Of a stretch of DNA of 64,000 nt, positions 8,993-18,806 are shown piece by piece; position 1 is the stretch's first letter, and every line of letters begins with the position of its first letter. Origin of the DNA: Aliiroseovarius sediminilitoris (GTDB lineage Bacteria; Pseudomonadota; Alphaproteobacteria; Rhodobacterales; Rhodobacteraceae). The notes beneath the pieces are model-generated. The model was not told the origin of the DNA. It saw only the letters and a list, made by a program, of their open reading frames with translations, and made no database searches. The stretch covers positions 2,418,001 to 2,482,000 of the forward strand of contig NZ_FOJB01000001.1 of the NCBI RefSeq assembly GCF_900109955.1, written 5' to 3'. Made by a program: the position numbers and the translations under genes.

Positions 8993-10138
8993 ATGTCTGA
9001 CGCCGCAACTGCTCCGGTCTCTGTTTTCGCACCCTGGGAAGACGCCCAGGCCAAGCCCTTGATCCAGTTTCAGAATGTCACCAAACGTTGGGGTGATTTC
9101 ACTGCGATTGACGATCTTTCAATCGACATCTACGCGCAGGAATTCTTTGCGCTGTTGGGACCGTCTGGCTGCGGCAAGACCACAATGATGCGGATGCTGG
9201 CCGGGTTCGAAACGCCGACCGAAGGCGCCATTCTGATTGACGGCCAGAACATCGCCGCCATTCCCCCCAACAAACGCGCCGTGAACATGATGTTCCAAAG
9301 CTATGCGCTGTTTCCCCACCTGTCGGTGGCCGAAAATATTGCGTTCGGTCTGAAACGCGACAAGCAACCGAAAGACCAGATCGCTGCACGGGTCGAGGAA
9401 ATGCTGACCCTCGTGCAACTGAACAAGTTTGCCAACCGCAAGCCGCACCAGATTTCCGGCGGCCAACGCCAACGTGTCGCGTTGGCGAGGTCGCTTGCGA
9501 AAGCCCCCAAGCTCTTGTTGCTGGACGAACCCCTTGGCGCGCTGGACAAAAAGCTGCGTCAGGATACGCAGTTTGAATTGATGGATATTCAAGAAAAAAC
9601 CGGCACAACTTTCGTGATCGTGACACATGACCAGGAAGAAGCGATGACCGTCGCCAGTCGCATTGCCGTAATGGATCATGGCAAGATTATTCAGGTCGAC
9701 ACGCCTTCGAAGATCTATGAAGAGCCGAAGTCAATCTATGTCGCTGACTTCATTGGTGACGTAAACCTGATCAGGGGCAACGTGTCCAAGACGGGCGGTG
9801 GACACGCGTCCATTGCCTGGGCTGAAGGTCAACCCGAGCTAACCGGCATTTCACAGCAGGATCTGCCCCTTGGAGGTGCCGCCACACTGGCGGTGCGGCC
9901 CGAGAAAATGAGCATCTATACCTCGCGCCCAAAGGATCAGGCCAATGTGATCAAGGGCAAAGTCCTGGACATCGCCTATCTGGGCAACATGTCCACTTAT
10001 GTGATTGAAACCACGACCGGTGAGACAATCAAGGCACAGATCGCCAATACGCGCCGCATTCACCGCCGCCAGATCACTTGGGAAGACAAGGTTTGGCTAG
10101 GCTTCACGGACACCGCCGGCGTGGTGCTGGACAAATGA
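8993..10138 (+). CDS. potG: polyamine ABC transporter ATP-binding protein
   Basis: ATPase of the putrescine importer, 381 residues from ATG 8993. Walker A is GPSGCGKTT, Q-loop NMMFQSYALFPHLSV, signature QISGGQRQRVALARSLA, Walker B LLLLDEPLGALD, switch His VTHDQEEAM. A C-terminal TOBE-type region follows (VRPEKMSIY). An upstream TTG at 8948 is open in frame but lies in the hairpin and lacks a good ribosome site. Its stop overlaps the permease start by four bases. Confidence 0.93.
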   Translation: MSDAATAPVSVFAPWEDAQAKPLIQFQNVTKRWGDFTAIDDLSIDIYAQEFFALLGPSGCGKTTMMRMLAGFETPTEGAILIDGQNIAAIPPNKRAVNMMFQSYALFPHLSVAENIAFGLKRDKQPKDQIAARVEEMLTLVQLNKFANRKPHQISGGQRQRVALARSLAKAPKLLLLDEPLGALDKKLRQDTQFELMDIQEKTGTTFVIVTHDQEEAMTVASRIAVMDHGKIIQVDTPSKIYEEPKSIYVADFIGDVNLIRGNVSKTGGGHASIAWAEGQPELTGISQQDLPLGGAATLAVRPEKMSIYTSRPKDQANVIKGKVLDIAYLGNMSTYVIETTTGETIKAQIANTRRIHRRQITWEDKVWLGFTDTAGVVLDK

Positions 10139-11025
10139 AACGCTTCGCCCTGATTTCCATCCCCTATCTATGGCTACTGGCCTTGTTTCTGGTGCCATTC
10201 CTGATCGTTTTGAAGATCAGCTTGTCGGACACTGCGCTGTCGATCCCGCCCTACACCCCCACGCTTGACCTGTCCGAAGGCTGGGCAGGTGTGAAGGAAT
10301 GGTGGGCCGGGCTGGACATCGAAAACTTCACCTGGTTGACCGAGGATGACCTGTATTGGAAGGCTTATCTGTCCAGCCTGAAGATCGCCATCATCTCGAC
10401 GATACTGACCCTGATGGTTGGGTATCCGATCGCCTATGGGATGAGCCGCGCGCCGGACGAATGGCGCCCGACATTGATGATGCTGATCATCCTGCCCTTC
10501 TGGACCAGTTTCCTGATCCGCGTCTATTCGTGGAAAGCGATCCTTTCGAACGAAGGGCTATTGAACCAGCTATTGATGTATCTGGGAATTATCAGCGAGC
10601 CGTTGGTGATCCTGAACACCAACCTCGCCGTCTATATCGGCATCGTCTACACCTACCTGCCCTTCATGGTCTTGCCGATCTATTCGGCGCTGGAGCGGAT
10701 GGACGAAAGCCTGCTGGAAGCCGCCGAAGATCTTGGCTGCTCGCGCTTCAACGCTTTCTGGCTGGTGACATTTCCGCTTTCCAAGCAGGGCGTCGTGGCC
10801 GGGTCTTTCCTCGTCTTTATCCCCGCCATGGGTGAATTCGTGATCCCGGCCCTGTTGGGCGGGTCGAAAACGCTTATGATCGGCAAAGTGCTTTGGGAAG
10901 AGTTCTTCTCGAACCGCGACTGGCCAGTAGCGTCCGCCGTCGCCGTCATTCTTCTGCTACTGCTGATTATCCCGATTGTCCTGTTCCAGCGGAACGAAGA
11001 AAAGCAAAGGGAGGCTGAGAAATGA
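10135..11025 (+). CDS. potH: polyamine ABC transporter permease (PotH type)
   Basis: First permease, 296 residues from ATG 10135, which overlaps the potG stop codon. About six membrane segments, with a large periplasmic loop after the first, and the EAA loop LLEAAEDLGCSRFNAFWLVTFPLS. It pairs with the next gene to form the transmembrane channel of the putrescine importer. Confidence 0.92.
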   Translation: MKRFALISIPYLWLLALFLVPFLIVLKISLSDTALSIPPYTPTLDLSEGWAGVKEWWAGLDIENFTWLTEDDLYWKAYLSSLKIAIISTILTLMVGYPIAYGMSRAPDEWRPTLMMLIILPFWTSFLIRVYSWKAILSNEGLLNQLLMYLGIISEPLVILNTNLAVYIGIVYTYLPFMVLPIYSALERMDESLLEAAEDLGCSRFNAFWLVTFPLSKQGVVAGSFLVFIPAMGEFVIPALLGGSKTLMIGKVLWEEFFSNRDWPVASAVAVILLLLLIIPIVLFQRNEEKQREAEK

Positions 11026-11834
11026 GGCGTCTGTCCTGGTTCAACGCGGTTTCCCTGACCTTGGGATTTGCGTTTCTCTATATTCCGATGATGATCCTGA
11101 TCACCTATTCTTTCAACGCGGGTAAACTTGTGACCGTATGGTCCGGGTTCTCGACCAAATGGTATGGCGAGCTATTCCGAAACGAGGCGTTTCTGGACGC
11201 GGCGTGGGTCACGTTGAAAGTCGCGGTGATGTCGTCATCCATCGCCACGGTGCTGGGCACGATGGCGGCCTATGTCATCGTGCGCGCGGGCCGTTTCCCC
11301 GGCCGCACGGTATTTTCTGGCATGATCTACGCGCCGCTCGTGATGCCAGAAGTGATCACAGGTTTGTCTTTGCTCCTGCTGTTCATCTCGATCGGACTGG
11401 ACCGTGGGGTTCTGACCATCGTTCTGGCACATACCACCTTCTCGATGTGCTTTGTATCGGTCGTGGTCTCCTCCCGCCTTGTGACCTTCGACCAGTCGCT
11501 GGAAGAGGCCGCACTTGATCTGGGCTGCACCGGATTCGAGGCCTTTCGCCTTGTCACCCTGCCCATCATCATGCCGGCGGTCGTATCTGGCTGGTTGCTG
11601 GCCTTCACCCTGTCGCTGGACGACCTTGTGATCGCGTCGTTCACTTCCGGACCCAGCTCGACCACGCTGCCGATCAAGATCTTCTCGGCGGTGCGGCTGG
11701 GCGTGAGCCCCGAAATCAACGCCCTGTCCACCATCATGATCGGTCTTGTCACCATCGGCGTTATCGGTGCGTCGCTGACATCCAAGCGGTCCATTGCCAA
11801 GCGTCAGAAAGACGAACAAGAGGCCATCCAATGA
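11022..11834 (+). CDS. potI: polyamine ABC transporter permease (PotI type)
   Basis: Second permease, 270 residues, starting four bases before the potH stop. Six hydrophobic segments and the EAA loop LEEAALDLGCTGFEAFRLVTLPIIMPA. TGPSSTTLPIKIFS-type sequence near the C-terminus is typical of PotI. Its stop overlaps the start of the PuuA-like gene, so uptake and first metabolic step are translationally linked. Confidence 0.92.
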   Translation: MRRLSWFNAVSLTLGFAFLYIPMMILITYSFNAGKLVTVWSGFSTKWYGELFRNEAFLDAAWVTLKVAVMSSSIATVLGTMAAYVIVRAGRFPGRTVFSGMIYAPLVMPEVITGLSLLLLFISIGLDRGVLTIVLAHTTFSMCFVSVVVSSRLVTFDQSLEEAALDLGCTGFEAFRLVTLPIIMPAVVSGWLLAFTLSLDDLVIASFTSGPSSTTLPIKIFSAVRLGVSPEINALSTIMIGLVTIGVIGASLTSKRSIAKRQKDEQEAIQ

Positions 11835-13177
11835 CCGACTTCCTGAAAGAATACGCCGATTATTGCAAAGCGCATGGGCGGCCGGATCGGCTTGAGCTGA
11901 TGTTGTGTGACATCAACGCCGTCTTGCGGGGCAAATGGTTGCCGGGGGATGATGAACAGAAGCTGACTGATGGGGCAGTGCGCCTGCCTCATTCCACATA
12001 TGTACCGAACATTCTGGGGGCTGAAGTGTCCGAAACTGGGTTGGGCATTGTCGTGGGTGACCCGGACGGACGTATCGTCCCGATCGCCGGTTCGCTTAAA
12101 CCAGTGCCATGGGCCAAGGGAAACATGGCACAGGTGCAGGTTGAAATGCTCGATCCCGATACGGGCAAGATCAGTGAATTATCGTCGCGCAAACTGCTTT
12201 CCAACATGGTTGACCGGTTCCATGACAAGGGATGGCACCCGGTTCTTGCCAGCGAGTTGGAGTTCTATCTGATCCAGCCACGCCAAAGCGAAGACGAGGC
12301 GCCGACCCCACCCGATCGCAGCCCCGACGCCCAGAATTATGATCTTGAAGTGCTGGAACGCACGCAAGATGTGCTGGACGATATTCTGGAGATATCGGCC
12401 ATTCAGGGCATTGCGACGGACACGTTGATTGCCGAATACGGCCCAGGCCAGTTCGAGGTCAATTTCCACCATACCGACGATGTAATGAAGGCTGCCGATA
12501 CGGCGCTTTTGTTCAAGCGATTGGTCCGGGGAGTTGCCCGCAATCACGGGTTGGAAGCCACCTTCATGGCGAAACCATATTCCAATTTTCCGGGCAACGG
12601 GATGCATTTGCACGCATCGGTCATTGATAAAGATGGCAAAAACATTTTCGACGATGGCAGCGGACAGGCATCAGAAATGCTGCGTGCTGCGGTGGGTGGC
12701 GCGCTTGACACCATGCGCGATTTGCAGGCCATCTTTGCACCCCATCTAAACTCCTATCGTCGCTATCGCCCGATGAGCTTTGCCCCGTCGGCCCCCGACT
12801 GGGGCTATGACAACCGTGCCGCCGGCGTCCGTCTGCCCGAGGTCTCGGGTCCCGGTGCCCGTCTGGAACACCGGATAGCGGGCGCAGATGTGAACCCCTA
12901 TCTGGTGATCACCGCCATCTTGGGCGGCATTCTGCATGGGTTGGAAACGAAACCGGACCTGCCGTTGCCATTGGATGACCCAAATGCCGAAACCGCGCCG
13001 CGTCTGACCGCCGACTGGATCCGCGCTGTCGACCGGTTCTCGCAATCCGACATTGCTGCGGACATCTTTGGCGAACGCTATCGCGACATATACGCCGCTG
13101 TGCGACTGGATGAGATCGACCAGCTCACAAACGAAATCAGCCAGATCGAATACCGCGCCTATCTCGGACGGCTCTGA
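11831..13177 (+). CDS. puuA: glutamine synthetase-family protein, gamma-glutamylputrescine synthetase-like
   Basis: A 448-residue GS-like ligase. Visible GS hallmarks include LASELEFYLI, GPGQFEVNFHHTDD, GMHLHASV and EHRIAGADVNPYLV. Genomic position between a putrescine importer and a PuuB-like oxidase supports ATP-dependent gamma-glutamylation of putrescine over glutamine synthesis. It starts inside the potI stop (ATGA). Exact amine specificity (putrescine, ethanolamine, isopropylamine) is not determined by sequence. Confidence 0.85.
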   Translation: MTDFLKEYADYCKAHGRPDRLELMLCDINAVLRGKWLPGDDEQKLTDGAVRLPHSTYVPNILGAEVSETGLGIVVGDPDGRIVPIAGSLKPVPWAKGNMAQVQVEMLDPDTGKISELSSRKLLSNMVDRFHDKGWHPVLASELEFYLIQPRQSEDEAPTPPDRSPDAQNYDLEVLERTQDVLDDILEISAIQGIATDTLIAEYGPGQFEVNFHHTDDVMKAADTALLFKRLVRGVARNHGLEATFMAKPYSNFPGNGMHLHASVIDKDGKNIFDDGSGQASEMLRAAVGGALDTMRDLQAIFAPHLNSYRRYRPMSFAPSAPDWGYDNRAAGVRLPEVSGPGARLEHRIAGADVNPYLVITAILGGILHGLETKPDLPLPLDDPNAETAPRLTADWIRAVDRFSQSDIAADIFGERYRDIYAAVRLDEIDQLTNEISQIEYRAYLGRL

Positions 13178-13181
13178 GCCA

Positions 13182-14504
13182 ATGCCCCGCCGCATCTATG
13201 AAGGCTATGCCTATTCTGATGCGGCACGGGCAGAATGTATCTGGCCGCTGCCTGACCAGACCTGGCCGGAGTTGACGGACGCAGAAACAACCGAGGTCGC
13301 CATCGTCGGTGGCGGCTTTACCGGCTTGTCGGCAGCTCTGCATCTTGCCCAGTCCGGTGCCGAAGTCACTCTGCTGGAAGCACACGTTCCGGGCTGGGGG
13401 GCTTCTGGTCGCAATGGCGGTTTCTGCTGCATCGGAGGCGACAAGATCGGGCTTGGCGCAATCCGCCAGCGGTTTGGCGTTGCTGCCGCACAGGCCTATT
13501 TCAATGCTCAGCGCGGCGCAATCGACCTCGTCGACGACTTGCTCTCGACCCACGGAATTGATGCCGAGACCCATTCAAGCGGAGAACTGCAACTCGCCCA
13601 CCGGCCCGACATACTGCCCACCCTGCGCGCCGAACGGGACCTCTGGGCAGAATACGGCGTCGACGCCACGCTGATCCCGCAGCAAGACCTTGCAGACCAA
13701 GGCGCATCCGGCACCTTTCACGGTGGGCTTCACGTGCCCCTGGGTTTTGCACTCAATCCCGGAAGATACTTGACCGGCCTTGCCACCGCCGCCGCAAATG
13801 TCGGGGCATTGATCCGTGCAAACAGCCTGGTCCAGTCGATCACCCGATCAGGCAGCACCTATAAGCTGAAAACGCCGCGCGGCCAATTGACGGCACGGAA
13901 GTTGATCCTTGCAACAAACGGATATGGCGCAGACGGCCTTCCCGACTGGCTGACCGGGCGTTACCTTCCCTTGCAATCCAACATCCTAATCACCCGCCCC
14001 CTGACTGAAGATGAAATCTTTGCCCAAGGCTGGACCACTGATCTTATGGCCTATGACAGCCGTCACCTCTTGCACTATTTTCGCCTGCTTCCCGACCGCC
14101 GCTTTCTGTTCGGCGCACGCGGCAATGTCAGGGCAAGCGCGCAGGGGCAGGCCGCGATGCGTGCGCGGATGCGCCGAGACCTCGCGGCGATGTTCCCGGC
14201 TTGGGTCAATGTCGAAACCCCGTTCTTCTGGTCCGGCCTCGTCAGCCTGTCCCGCGACCTGCTGCCCTATGCCGGGCCGATCGGAGATTGGGAAGACGCA
14301 TGGGTGGGCATGAATTATCACGGAAATGGGGTCGCCATGGGCACATGGGTGGGTGCGCGACTGGCGGATTTGGCAATGGGGCGCGATCCCTTGCTACCCA
14401 TCCACGCGCGTCCCCTGCCCCGCTTCCCCTTGCCGTCGATCAGGCGCAGCTATCTTTATCCAGCCATCCTTGCATACCGGTTGAAAGACGGCCCAGTCAC
14501 CTGA
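13182..14504 (+). CDS. puuB: FAD-dependent oxidoreductase, second PuuB-like enzyme
   Basis: A 440-residue DAO-family flavoenzyme with EVAIVGGGFTGLSAALHLAQ as FAD-binding fold and LLEAHVPGWGASGRNGGF. It begins four bases after the puuA-like stop and so is the last gene of the uptake operon. Expected reaction: oxidative deamination of gamma-glutamylputrescine, giving the aldehyde, ammonia and hydrogen peroxide. It is clearly homologous to the enzyme at 4138-5439 but diverged, so the two may take different amines. Confidence 0.85.
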   Translation: MPRRIYEGYAYSDAARAECIWPLPDQTWPELTDAETTEVAIVGGGFTGLSAALHLAQSGAEVTLLEAHVPGWGASGRNGGFCCIGGDKIGLGAIRQRFGVAAAQAYFNAQRGAIDLVDDLLSTHGIDAETHSSGELQLAHRPDILPTLRAERDLWAEYGVDATLIPQQDLADQGASGTFHGGLHVPLGFALNPGRYLTGLATAAANVGALIRANSLVQSITRSGSTYKLKTPRGQLTARKLILATNGYGADGLPDWLTGRYLPLQSNILITRPLTEDEIFAQGWTTDLMAYDSRHLLHYFRLLPDRRFLFGARGNVRASAQGQAAMRARMRRDLAAMFPAWVNVETPFFWSGLVSLSRDLLPYAGPIGDWEDAWVGMNYHGNGVAMGTWVGARLADLAMGRDPLLPIHARPLPRFPLPSIRRSYLYPAILAYRLKDGPVT

Positions 14505-14596
14505 CCATCCCGACTTCTTCTTGTTCAGAAATCCCGGAGGTATCCCGTCTTGACCCATCAAATTGACAAACTGTCGGATTACCTCAAGGTGGCGAC

Positions 14597-15157
14597 ATGA
14601 CCAGCCCGACTGTTTGCATTCCCTTCTTTTCCGGCTTTGGCCACACCAAACGTATTGCGCAGGCTATTGCGCAGGGGGTTGGCAAATCAGCGCAGCTGAT
14701 TGATGTGGCTGCGATAACCGACGCCGATTGGGAGGCACTTGATGCTGCCGATGCCATTGTTTTCGGGGCACCGACCTATATGGGGTCAGCCGCCGCGCGG
14801 TTCAGCCAGTTTCTGGAGGCGGTCGATACCCGCAGGGAACATGGCAAATGGGTCGATAAGATCGCGGCGGGCTTTACGACTGCGATCCATCCGTCGGGTG
14901 ACAAACTGGCAACCCTGCAAAGGTTGTCCATATTCGCTGCCCAGATGGGCATGATCTGGGTTGGCCAGTCCGAGATCGGGGCACCGGTCAAGCCTGACCG
15001 ACACGGTGCCAATCGCGACGGAAGCTGGCTGGGTCTGATGGTCACAGAAAAACTGGGACAGGATGATGATCTGCCCGCGAGTGATCTTGAGACCGCACGC
15101 CGGTTCGGCGCACGTGTCGAACAGGTCACAACCCGTTGGACGCGCGGGCACCGTTGA
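14597..15157 (+). CDS. flavodoxin family / NAD(P)H:quinone reductase-like protein
   Basis: A 186-residue flavodoxin-like protein. The FMN phosphate loop is FFSGFGHTKRIAQAIAQGV, and AIVFGAPTYMGSAAARF is the second FMN-contact strand, as in WrbA-type proteins. Likely cytoplasmic, carrying FMN for reduction of quinones or flavins. It is followed by a clear hairpin terminator. The exact substrate cannot be read from sequence. Confidence 0.8.
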   Translation: MTSPTVCIPFFSGFGHTKRIAQAIAQGVGKSAQLIDVAAITDADWEALDAADAIVFGAPTYMGSAAARFSQFLEAVDTRREHGKWVDKIAAGFTTAIHPSGDKLATLQRLSIFAAQMGMIWVGQSEIGAPVKPDRHGANRDGSWLGLMVTEKLGQDDDLPASDLETARRFGARVEQVTTRWTRGHR

Positions 15158-15266
15158 CGGCTTTCTTGGTGCCGTTCTGGCACTGGCCGTTAGAAACATG
15201 CCCTTCTTTCCTCGGTATCTGCCAGATCGCGAACTCATCAGACGCTTGAGTGGTTCAGGAATACGA

Positions 15267-15297
15267 AAAACCCCCACCGGTCAACGGCAGGGGTTTT
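15267..15297. terminator. bidirectional rho-independent terminator
   Basis: AAAACCCC (15267-15274) pairs with GGGGTTTT (15290-15297), with an inner CCG/CGG pair. A-run on one side and T-run on the other fit termination for both the flavodoxin gene and the convergent nucleotidase gene. Confidence 0.8.
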
Positions 15298-15318
15298 CCG
15301 TTTCGTCGTTGACGGGTT

Positions 15319-16890
15319 TTACTTCTGCGTGATCCGCCCATCCAGCATTGGCGTCGCCGATCCCATCCCAGCCAGATACTCGGCGGTCACGTCGGCAAGG
15401 TCCGGGCCAAAATCATATGCGTTCTGCGCGTCGCGGAACATCTTGTATCCGTCACCGCCGTTGCGAACATAATTGTTGGACACAACACCATAAGTCTTGG
15501 CAGGATCAAGCGGCACATAGCTGTCGCCTTCCATGACCATCACGTCCGATATCCGTTCGCCTGCCGGCTTCGACACGTCGAAGGTGAATTTCAATCCCGC
15601 CACCTGCGGGAAGCGACCAGCGCCGTCTTCATACTGGCTGACGCCGTTTTCAAGCGCCGCAAGGATGACCTCGCCCGAGACCTGGAAGGTCGACAACGTG
15701 TTCTGGAAGGGCAGAACCGTCAATACTTCGCCCATCGTCACTTCACCCGCATCAATCGAGGCGCGAATACCGCCACCGTTCTGAATGGCGATCTGGATGC
15801 CCTGATCCTTTACGCGCGCCAGCATCGCATCGGCGATGATGTTGCCCATCGCGCATTCCCGAGCACGGCACGAAGTGCGCTCTCCGTCGATGACCTCGCT
15901 CGTTTCGGCGATAACCTTATTGCGAATTTCGTCCAGTGGAACCGCTGCCTCGGCAATTCTCGCTGCGGTCGCTTCGTCCTCAGCCACTGAAACGTCCATG
16001 ATGATCGGCTCACCGCTGGCTTCGGTGATGTTGCCATCGTCATCAAAGGTGACATTCAACTCGCCAAGGAATTTGCCATAAGCATAGGCCGACACAATCG
16101 CGGTGGACCCGATCATTGTCGGGTACGGGCCTTCGGCGTTTTCATTGGAGTTGGACAGTAACGTATTCGAGTGACCACCAACAATAACGTCGACGCCAGT
16201 TGTTTCTGCGGCCACCTTCTGATCGACCCCATAGCCCGAATGGCTGAGCACGATGATCTTGTTCACCCCCTCGGCAGTCAGCTTGTCGACCTCGCCCTGC
16301 ACCGCCTGCACCGGATCGGTGAAAATGACATTGGGACCGGGCGAGGCCAGTTCGTCGGTGTCCTGCGGGGTGAGGCCGATCAAGCCCAGCTTTTCTCCGC
16401 CGCGTTCGATGATGGTCGATTTGGCGAGTTCGCCGGCAAGCATCCCTTCGCCTGACACATCAGCGTTGGACATCAGGACCGGGAAATCCACCGCATCCAT
16501 GAAACCGCGCAGAACTTCCGGGCCGTCGTCAAATTCGTGGTTGCCCACGGTCATGGCGTCATAGCCCATCTTGTTCATCATCTCGGCGGCCAGTTTGCCC
16601 TTGTAATAGGTATAGAACAACGTGCCCTGAAACTGGTCGCCCCCATCCACAAGAATCGTGTTGTTCGCGCGCGCGCGCGCCTCGGCGACGGCACTGACCA
16701 GACGGGCCGAACCGCCAAAGCACTCGCCTGCCGTATTGTCCTCGGCCGAGCAACCGGAATCATATTTGCTGATCGGTTCGAACCGGGCGTGAAAGTCATT
16801 GGTGTGAAGAACGGTCAACGTGTAATCCGCCGCCGCCGTACCCGCTGTCACGGCCAACACCGCAGCCGTTGTCATGAAACGCATAATCAT
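15319..16890 (-). CDS. exported bifunctional 5'-nucleotidase / UDP-sugar hydrolase family
   Basis: A 523-residue UshA-like protein. The signal peptide MIMRFMTTAAVLAVTAGTAAA leads to YTLTVLHTNDFHARFEP, the first metal motif; VDGGDQFQG, GNHEFDDGP and VLSHSGYGVD plus GGHSNT give the remaining metallophosphoesterase ligands. The C-terminal nucleotidase domain (about residues 330-523) has QNGGGIRASI for substrate binding. It should dephosphorylate nucleotides in the periplasm. Start at 16890 is preferred over an upstream frame because of AGGGGGTT just before it and the clean signal peptide. A CG dinucleotide run lies inside the gene at 16666-16680. Confidence 0.9.
   Translation of the reverse strand: MIMRFMTTAAVLAVTAGTAAADYTLTVLHTNDFHARFEPISKYDSGCSAEDNTAGECFGGSARLVSAVAEARARANNTILVDGGDQFQGTLFYTYYKGKLAAEMMNKMGYDAMTVGNHEFDDGPEVLRGFMDAVDFPVLMSNADVSGEGMLAGELAKSTIIERGGEKLGLIGLTPQDTDELASPGPNVIFTDPVQAVQGEVDKLTAEGVNKIIVLSHSGYGVDQKVAAETTGVDVIVGGHSNTLLSNSNENAEGPYPTMIGSTAIVSAYAYGKFLGELNVTFDDDGNITEASGEPIIMDVSVAEDEATAARIAEAAVPLDEIRNKVIAETSEVIDGERTSCRARECAMGNIIADAMLARVKDQGIQIAIQNGGGIRASIDAGEVTMGEVLTVLPFQNTLSTFQVSGEVILAALENGVSQYEDGAGRFPQVAGLKFTFDVSKPAGERISDVMVMEGDSYVPLDPAKTYGVVSNNYVRNGGDGYKMFRDAQNAYDFGPDLADVTAEYLAGMGSATPMLDGRITQK
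16666..16680. repeat. CG dinucleotide run within the nucleotidase gene
   Basis: Fifteen bases of uninterrupted CG alternation, encoding an Ala-Arg-Ala-Arg-Ala stretch. Possible slippage site. Confidence 0.7.
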
Positions 16891-17059
16891 TGGGAACCCC
16901 CTGTTATTTGTCTTGCAAACAAGTTGACGCGAGTCGGCCCGACTTGTCAAAGATCGCGATATGAATGGCAAACTGACGTAACGGGAAGATGTCAGGTCTG
17001 CGGCGACCTATTGCCCCGGGAAGCCAACATGGCTTGACGAAGTTCAGCCTGCGAGTCAC

Positions 17060-17407
17060 ATGGAGGGCATGCAGATATACAAAATTTTTCGCACCGCAGA
17101 ATGGCAGGCGTTCAAGGCAGCCGGCAAGACGCTGGGCGCCCCGGTCGACCTGAAGGATGGCTACATTCACTTTTCGACCGCCGAACAGGTGGCAGAAACC
17201 GCCGCGAAACACTTCGCGGACGAAGACGCTTTGGTGCTGGTCGCGTTTGAGTCTGATGCCATGGGAGCTGCCTTGAAGTGGGAACCATCCCGCGGCGGCG
17301 CCTTGTTTCCCCATCTTTATCGTGATCTCATGTTGTCCGAAGCCCTGTGGCATCGCGCATTGCCTCTGGGTCGCGATGGTCACGACTTTCCGAAAGCCCT
17401 TGCATGA
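17060..17407 (+). CDS. DUF952 family protein
   Basis: A 115-residue protein with the DUF952 layout: [13 protein letters not shown] at the start, [20 protein letters not shown] in the middle and [14 protein letters not shown] near the end. The fold is related to ADP-ribosyltransferase-like barrels, but no activity is established to my knowledge. The start may be ATG 17060 or ATG 17069. Its stop overlaps the pyrD start (ATGA). Confidence 0.85.
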   Translation: MEGMQIYKIFRTAEWQAFKAAGKTLGAPVDLKDGYIHFSTAEQVAETAAKHFADEDALVLVAFESDAMGAALKWEPSRGGALFPHLYRDLMLSEALWHRALPLGRDGHDFPKALA

Positions 17408-18468
17408 ACCTGGTCGAGAAAATCGCGCTTGGCGTGCTGCACCGGATTGATCCGGAACACTCGCATTCGCTGGCCCTTATGGCGATGAAGGCTGGTGTTG
17501 TTCCAATGCCGGGTATCGTGACCTCGGACCGCCTGAGGACCTCGTTCTGTGGAATGGCCCTGAGCAATCCGGTCGGGCTTGCGGCAGGCTATGACAAGAA
17601 TGCGACCGTCGTTGATGCCTTGACGCAGGCAGGCTTTGGCTTTGTCGAAGTGGGTGCCGTCACCCCGCATCCGCAACCAGGCAACCCGAAACCGCGCCTG
17701 TTTCGCCTGACCGAAGACCAGGCCGTTATCAACCGTTTCGGCTTCAATAACGAAGGGATGGAGGCAGCTGCGGCCCGTCTGACCCGCCGTTCGCGTCGAC
17801 GCCCTGTGCCCGTTGGGCTGAACCTTGGGGCCAACAAAGACAGTGAAGACCGCGCGGCTGATTACGTCCGCGTGTTTGAAACCTGCGGACCCTATGTCGA
17901 TTTCGCGACCGTGAATGTCAGCTCACCCAACACCGAAAAGCTGCGTGACCTGCAAGGGGCGGATGCGTTGCGGGGGCTGTTGTCAGGGGTTTTGGCCGCG
18001 CGTGAAGGGCAGGACAAATATACGCCGATCTTCCTGAAGATCGCACCGGATCTGACCGACGCCGAACTGGCCAAGGTCGCGGGTGTCGCGCAAGAAGTGG
18101 ATGTCGACGCGATCATCGCCACCAACACCACCCTGTCCCGCGATGGTTTGAAAAGCCGATACAGGGCCGAGGCAGGCGGTCTGTCCGGCCCCCCTCTGTT
18201 TGAAAAATCCACCCGTGTGCTGGCCCGGTTGTCTGAATTGACCGATGGCACCATGCCGCTGATCGGGGTCGGTGGTATCGCCTCGGCGGAAGATGCGTAT
18301 CAGAAGATCCGCGCGGGGGCTTCGATCGTGCAGCTTTATTCCGCGCTGGCCTATAAGGGGTTGAGCCTTGTGGAAGAGATCGCACTGGGGCTCGATGAAT
18401 TGTTGGAACGAGACGGGTTCGCCCATGTCGCGGACGCCGTCGGAACCGGACGAAAGGATTGGCTATGA
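17404..18468 (+). CDS. pyrD: dihydroorotate dehydrogenase (quinone), class 2
   Basis: Membrane-associated flavoenzyme oxidising dihydroorotate to orotate in pyrimidine synthesis, with electrons to quinone. The 354-residue protein has the N-terminal helix extension of class 2 enzymes, [34 protein letters not shown], the [10 protein letters not shown] segment, [14 protein letters not shown], and [10 protein letters not shown] plus [13 protein letters not shown] for FMN binding. The ATG lies inside the DUF952 stop and its own stop overlaps the ArsC-like gene. Confidence 0.96.
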   Translation: MNLVEKIALGVLHRIDPEHSHSLALMAMKAGVVPMPGIVTSDRLRTSFCGMALSNPVGLAAGYDKNATVVDALTQAGFGFVEVGAVTPHPQPGNPKPRLFRLTEDQAVINRFGFNNEGMEAAAARLTRRSRRRPVPVGLNLGANKDSEDRAADYVRVFETCGPYVDFATVNVSSPNTEKLRDLQGADALRGLLSGVLAAREGQDKYTPIFLKIAPDLTDAELAKVAGVAQEVDVDAIIATNTTLSRDGLKSRYRAEAGGLSGPPLFEKSTRVLARLSELTDGTMPLIGVGGIASAEDAYQKIRAGASIVQLYSALAYKGLSLVEEIALGLDELLERDGFAHVADAVGTGRKDWL

Positions 18469-18806
18469 CTGAAATCTGGCACAACCCACGCTGCTCGAAA
18501 TCGCGCCAGACCCTGGCCATTCTTGAAGACCGTGGCGAGGATGTAACCGTGCGCCGGTATCTTGAGGATGCACCCGACGCGGCCACATTGCGGTCGGTCC
18601 TGACCGCTCTGGATGCTGCACCTATTGCGATCATGCGGACGGGTGAAACACGGTTCAAAGAGCTTGGATTGACCAAGGACAGCCCCGATGACACCCTGAT
18701 CGCGGCCATGGTGGCGCACCCGATCCTGATCGAACGGCCCATCGTAATCAAAGAGGGCAAGGCTCGGATTGGTCGCCCGCCGGAAAGCGTGATAGAGATA
18801 CTTTAG
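18465..18806 (+). CDS. ArsC/Spx-family thioredoxin-fold protein
   Basis: A 113-residue protein opening with [17 protein letters not shown], the ArsC-family CxxS-type site, then RRYLEDAPD and a C-terminal [11 protein letters not shown] with the conserved Arg-Pro. It belongs to the glutaredoxin-linked arsenate reductase (ArsC/YffB) family. No ars operon is nearby and the gene is coupled to pyrD, so arsenate reduction should not be assumed. Convergent with the MATE gene, ends overlapping by four bases. Confidence 0.85.
   Translation: MTEIWHNPRCSKSRQTLAILEDRGEDVTVRRYLEDAPDAATLRSVLTALDAAPIAIMRTGETRFKELGLTKDSPDDTLIAAMVAHPILIERPIVIKEGKARIGRPPESVIEIL

Noticed and set aside
18465-18806. ArsC-like gene as evidence for arsenic metabolism linked to the Mo enzyme
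   Set aside because: It is about 29 kb away, coupled to pyrD, and belongs to a broad ArsC/YffB family with no ars genes around it.
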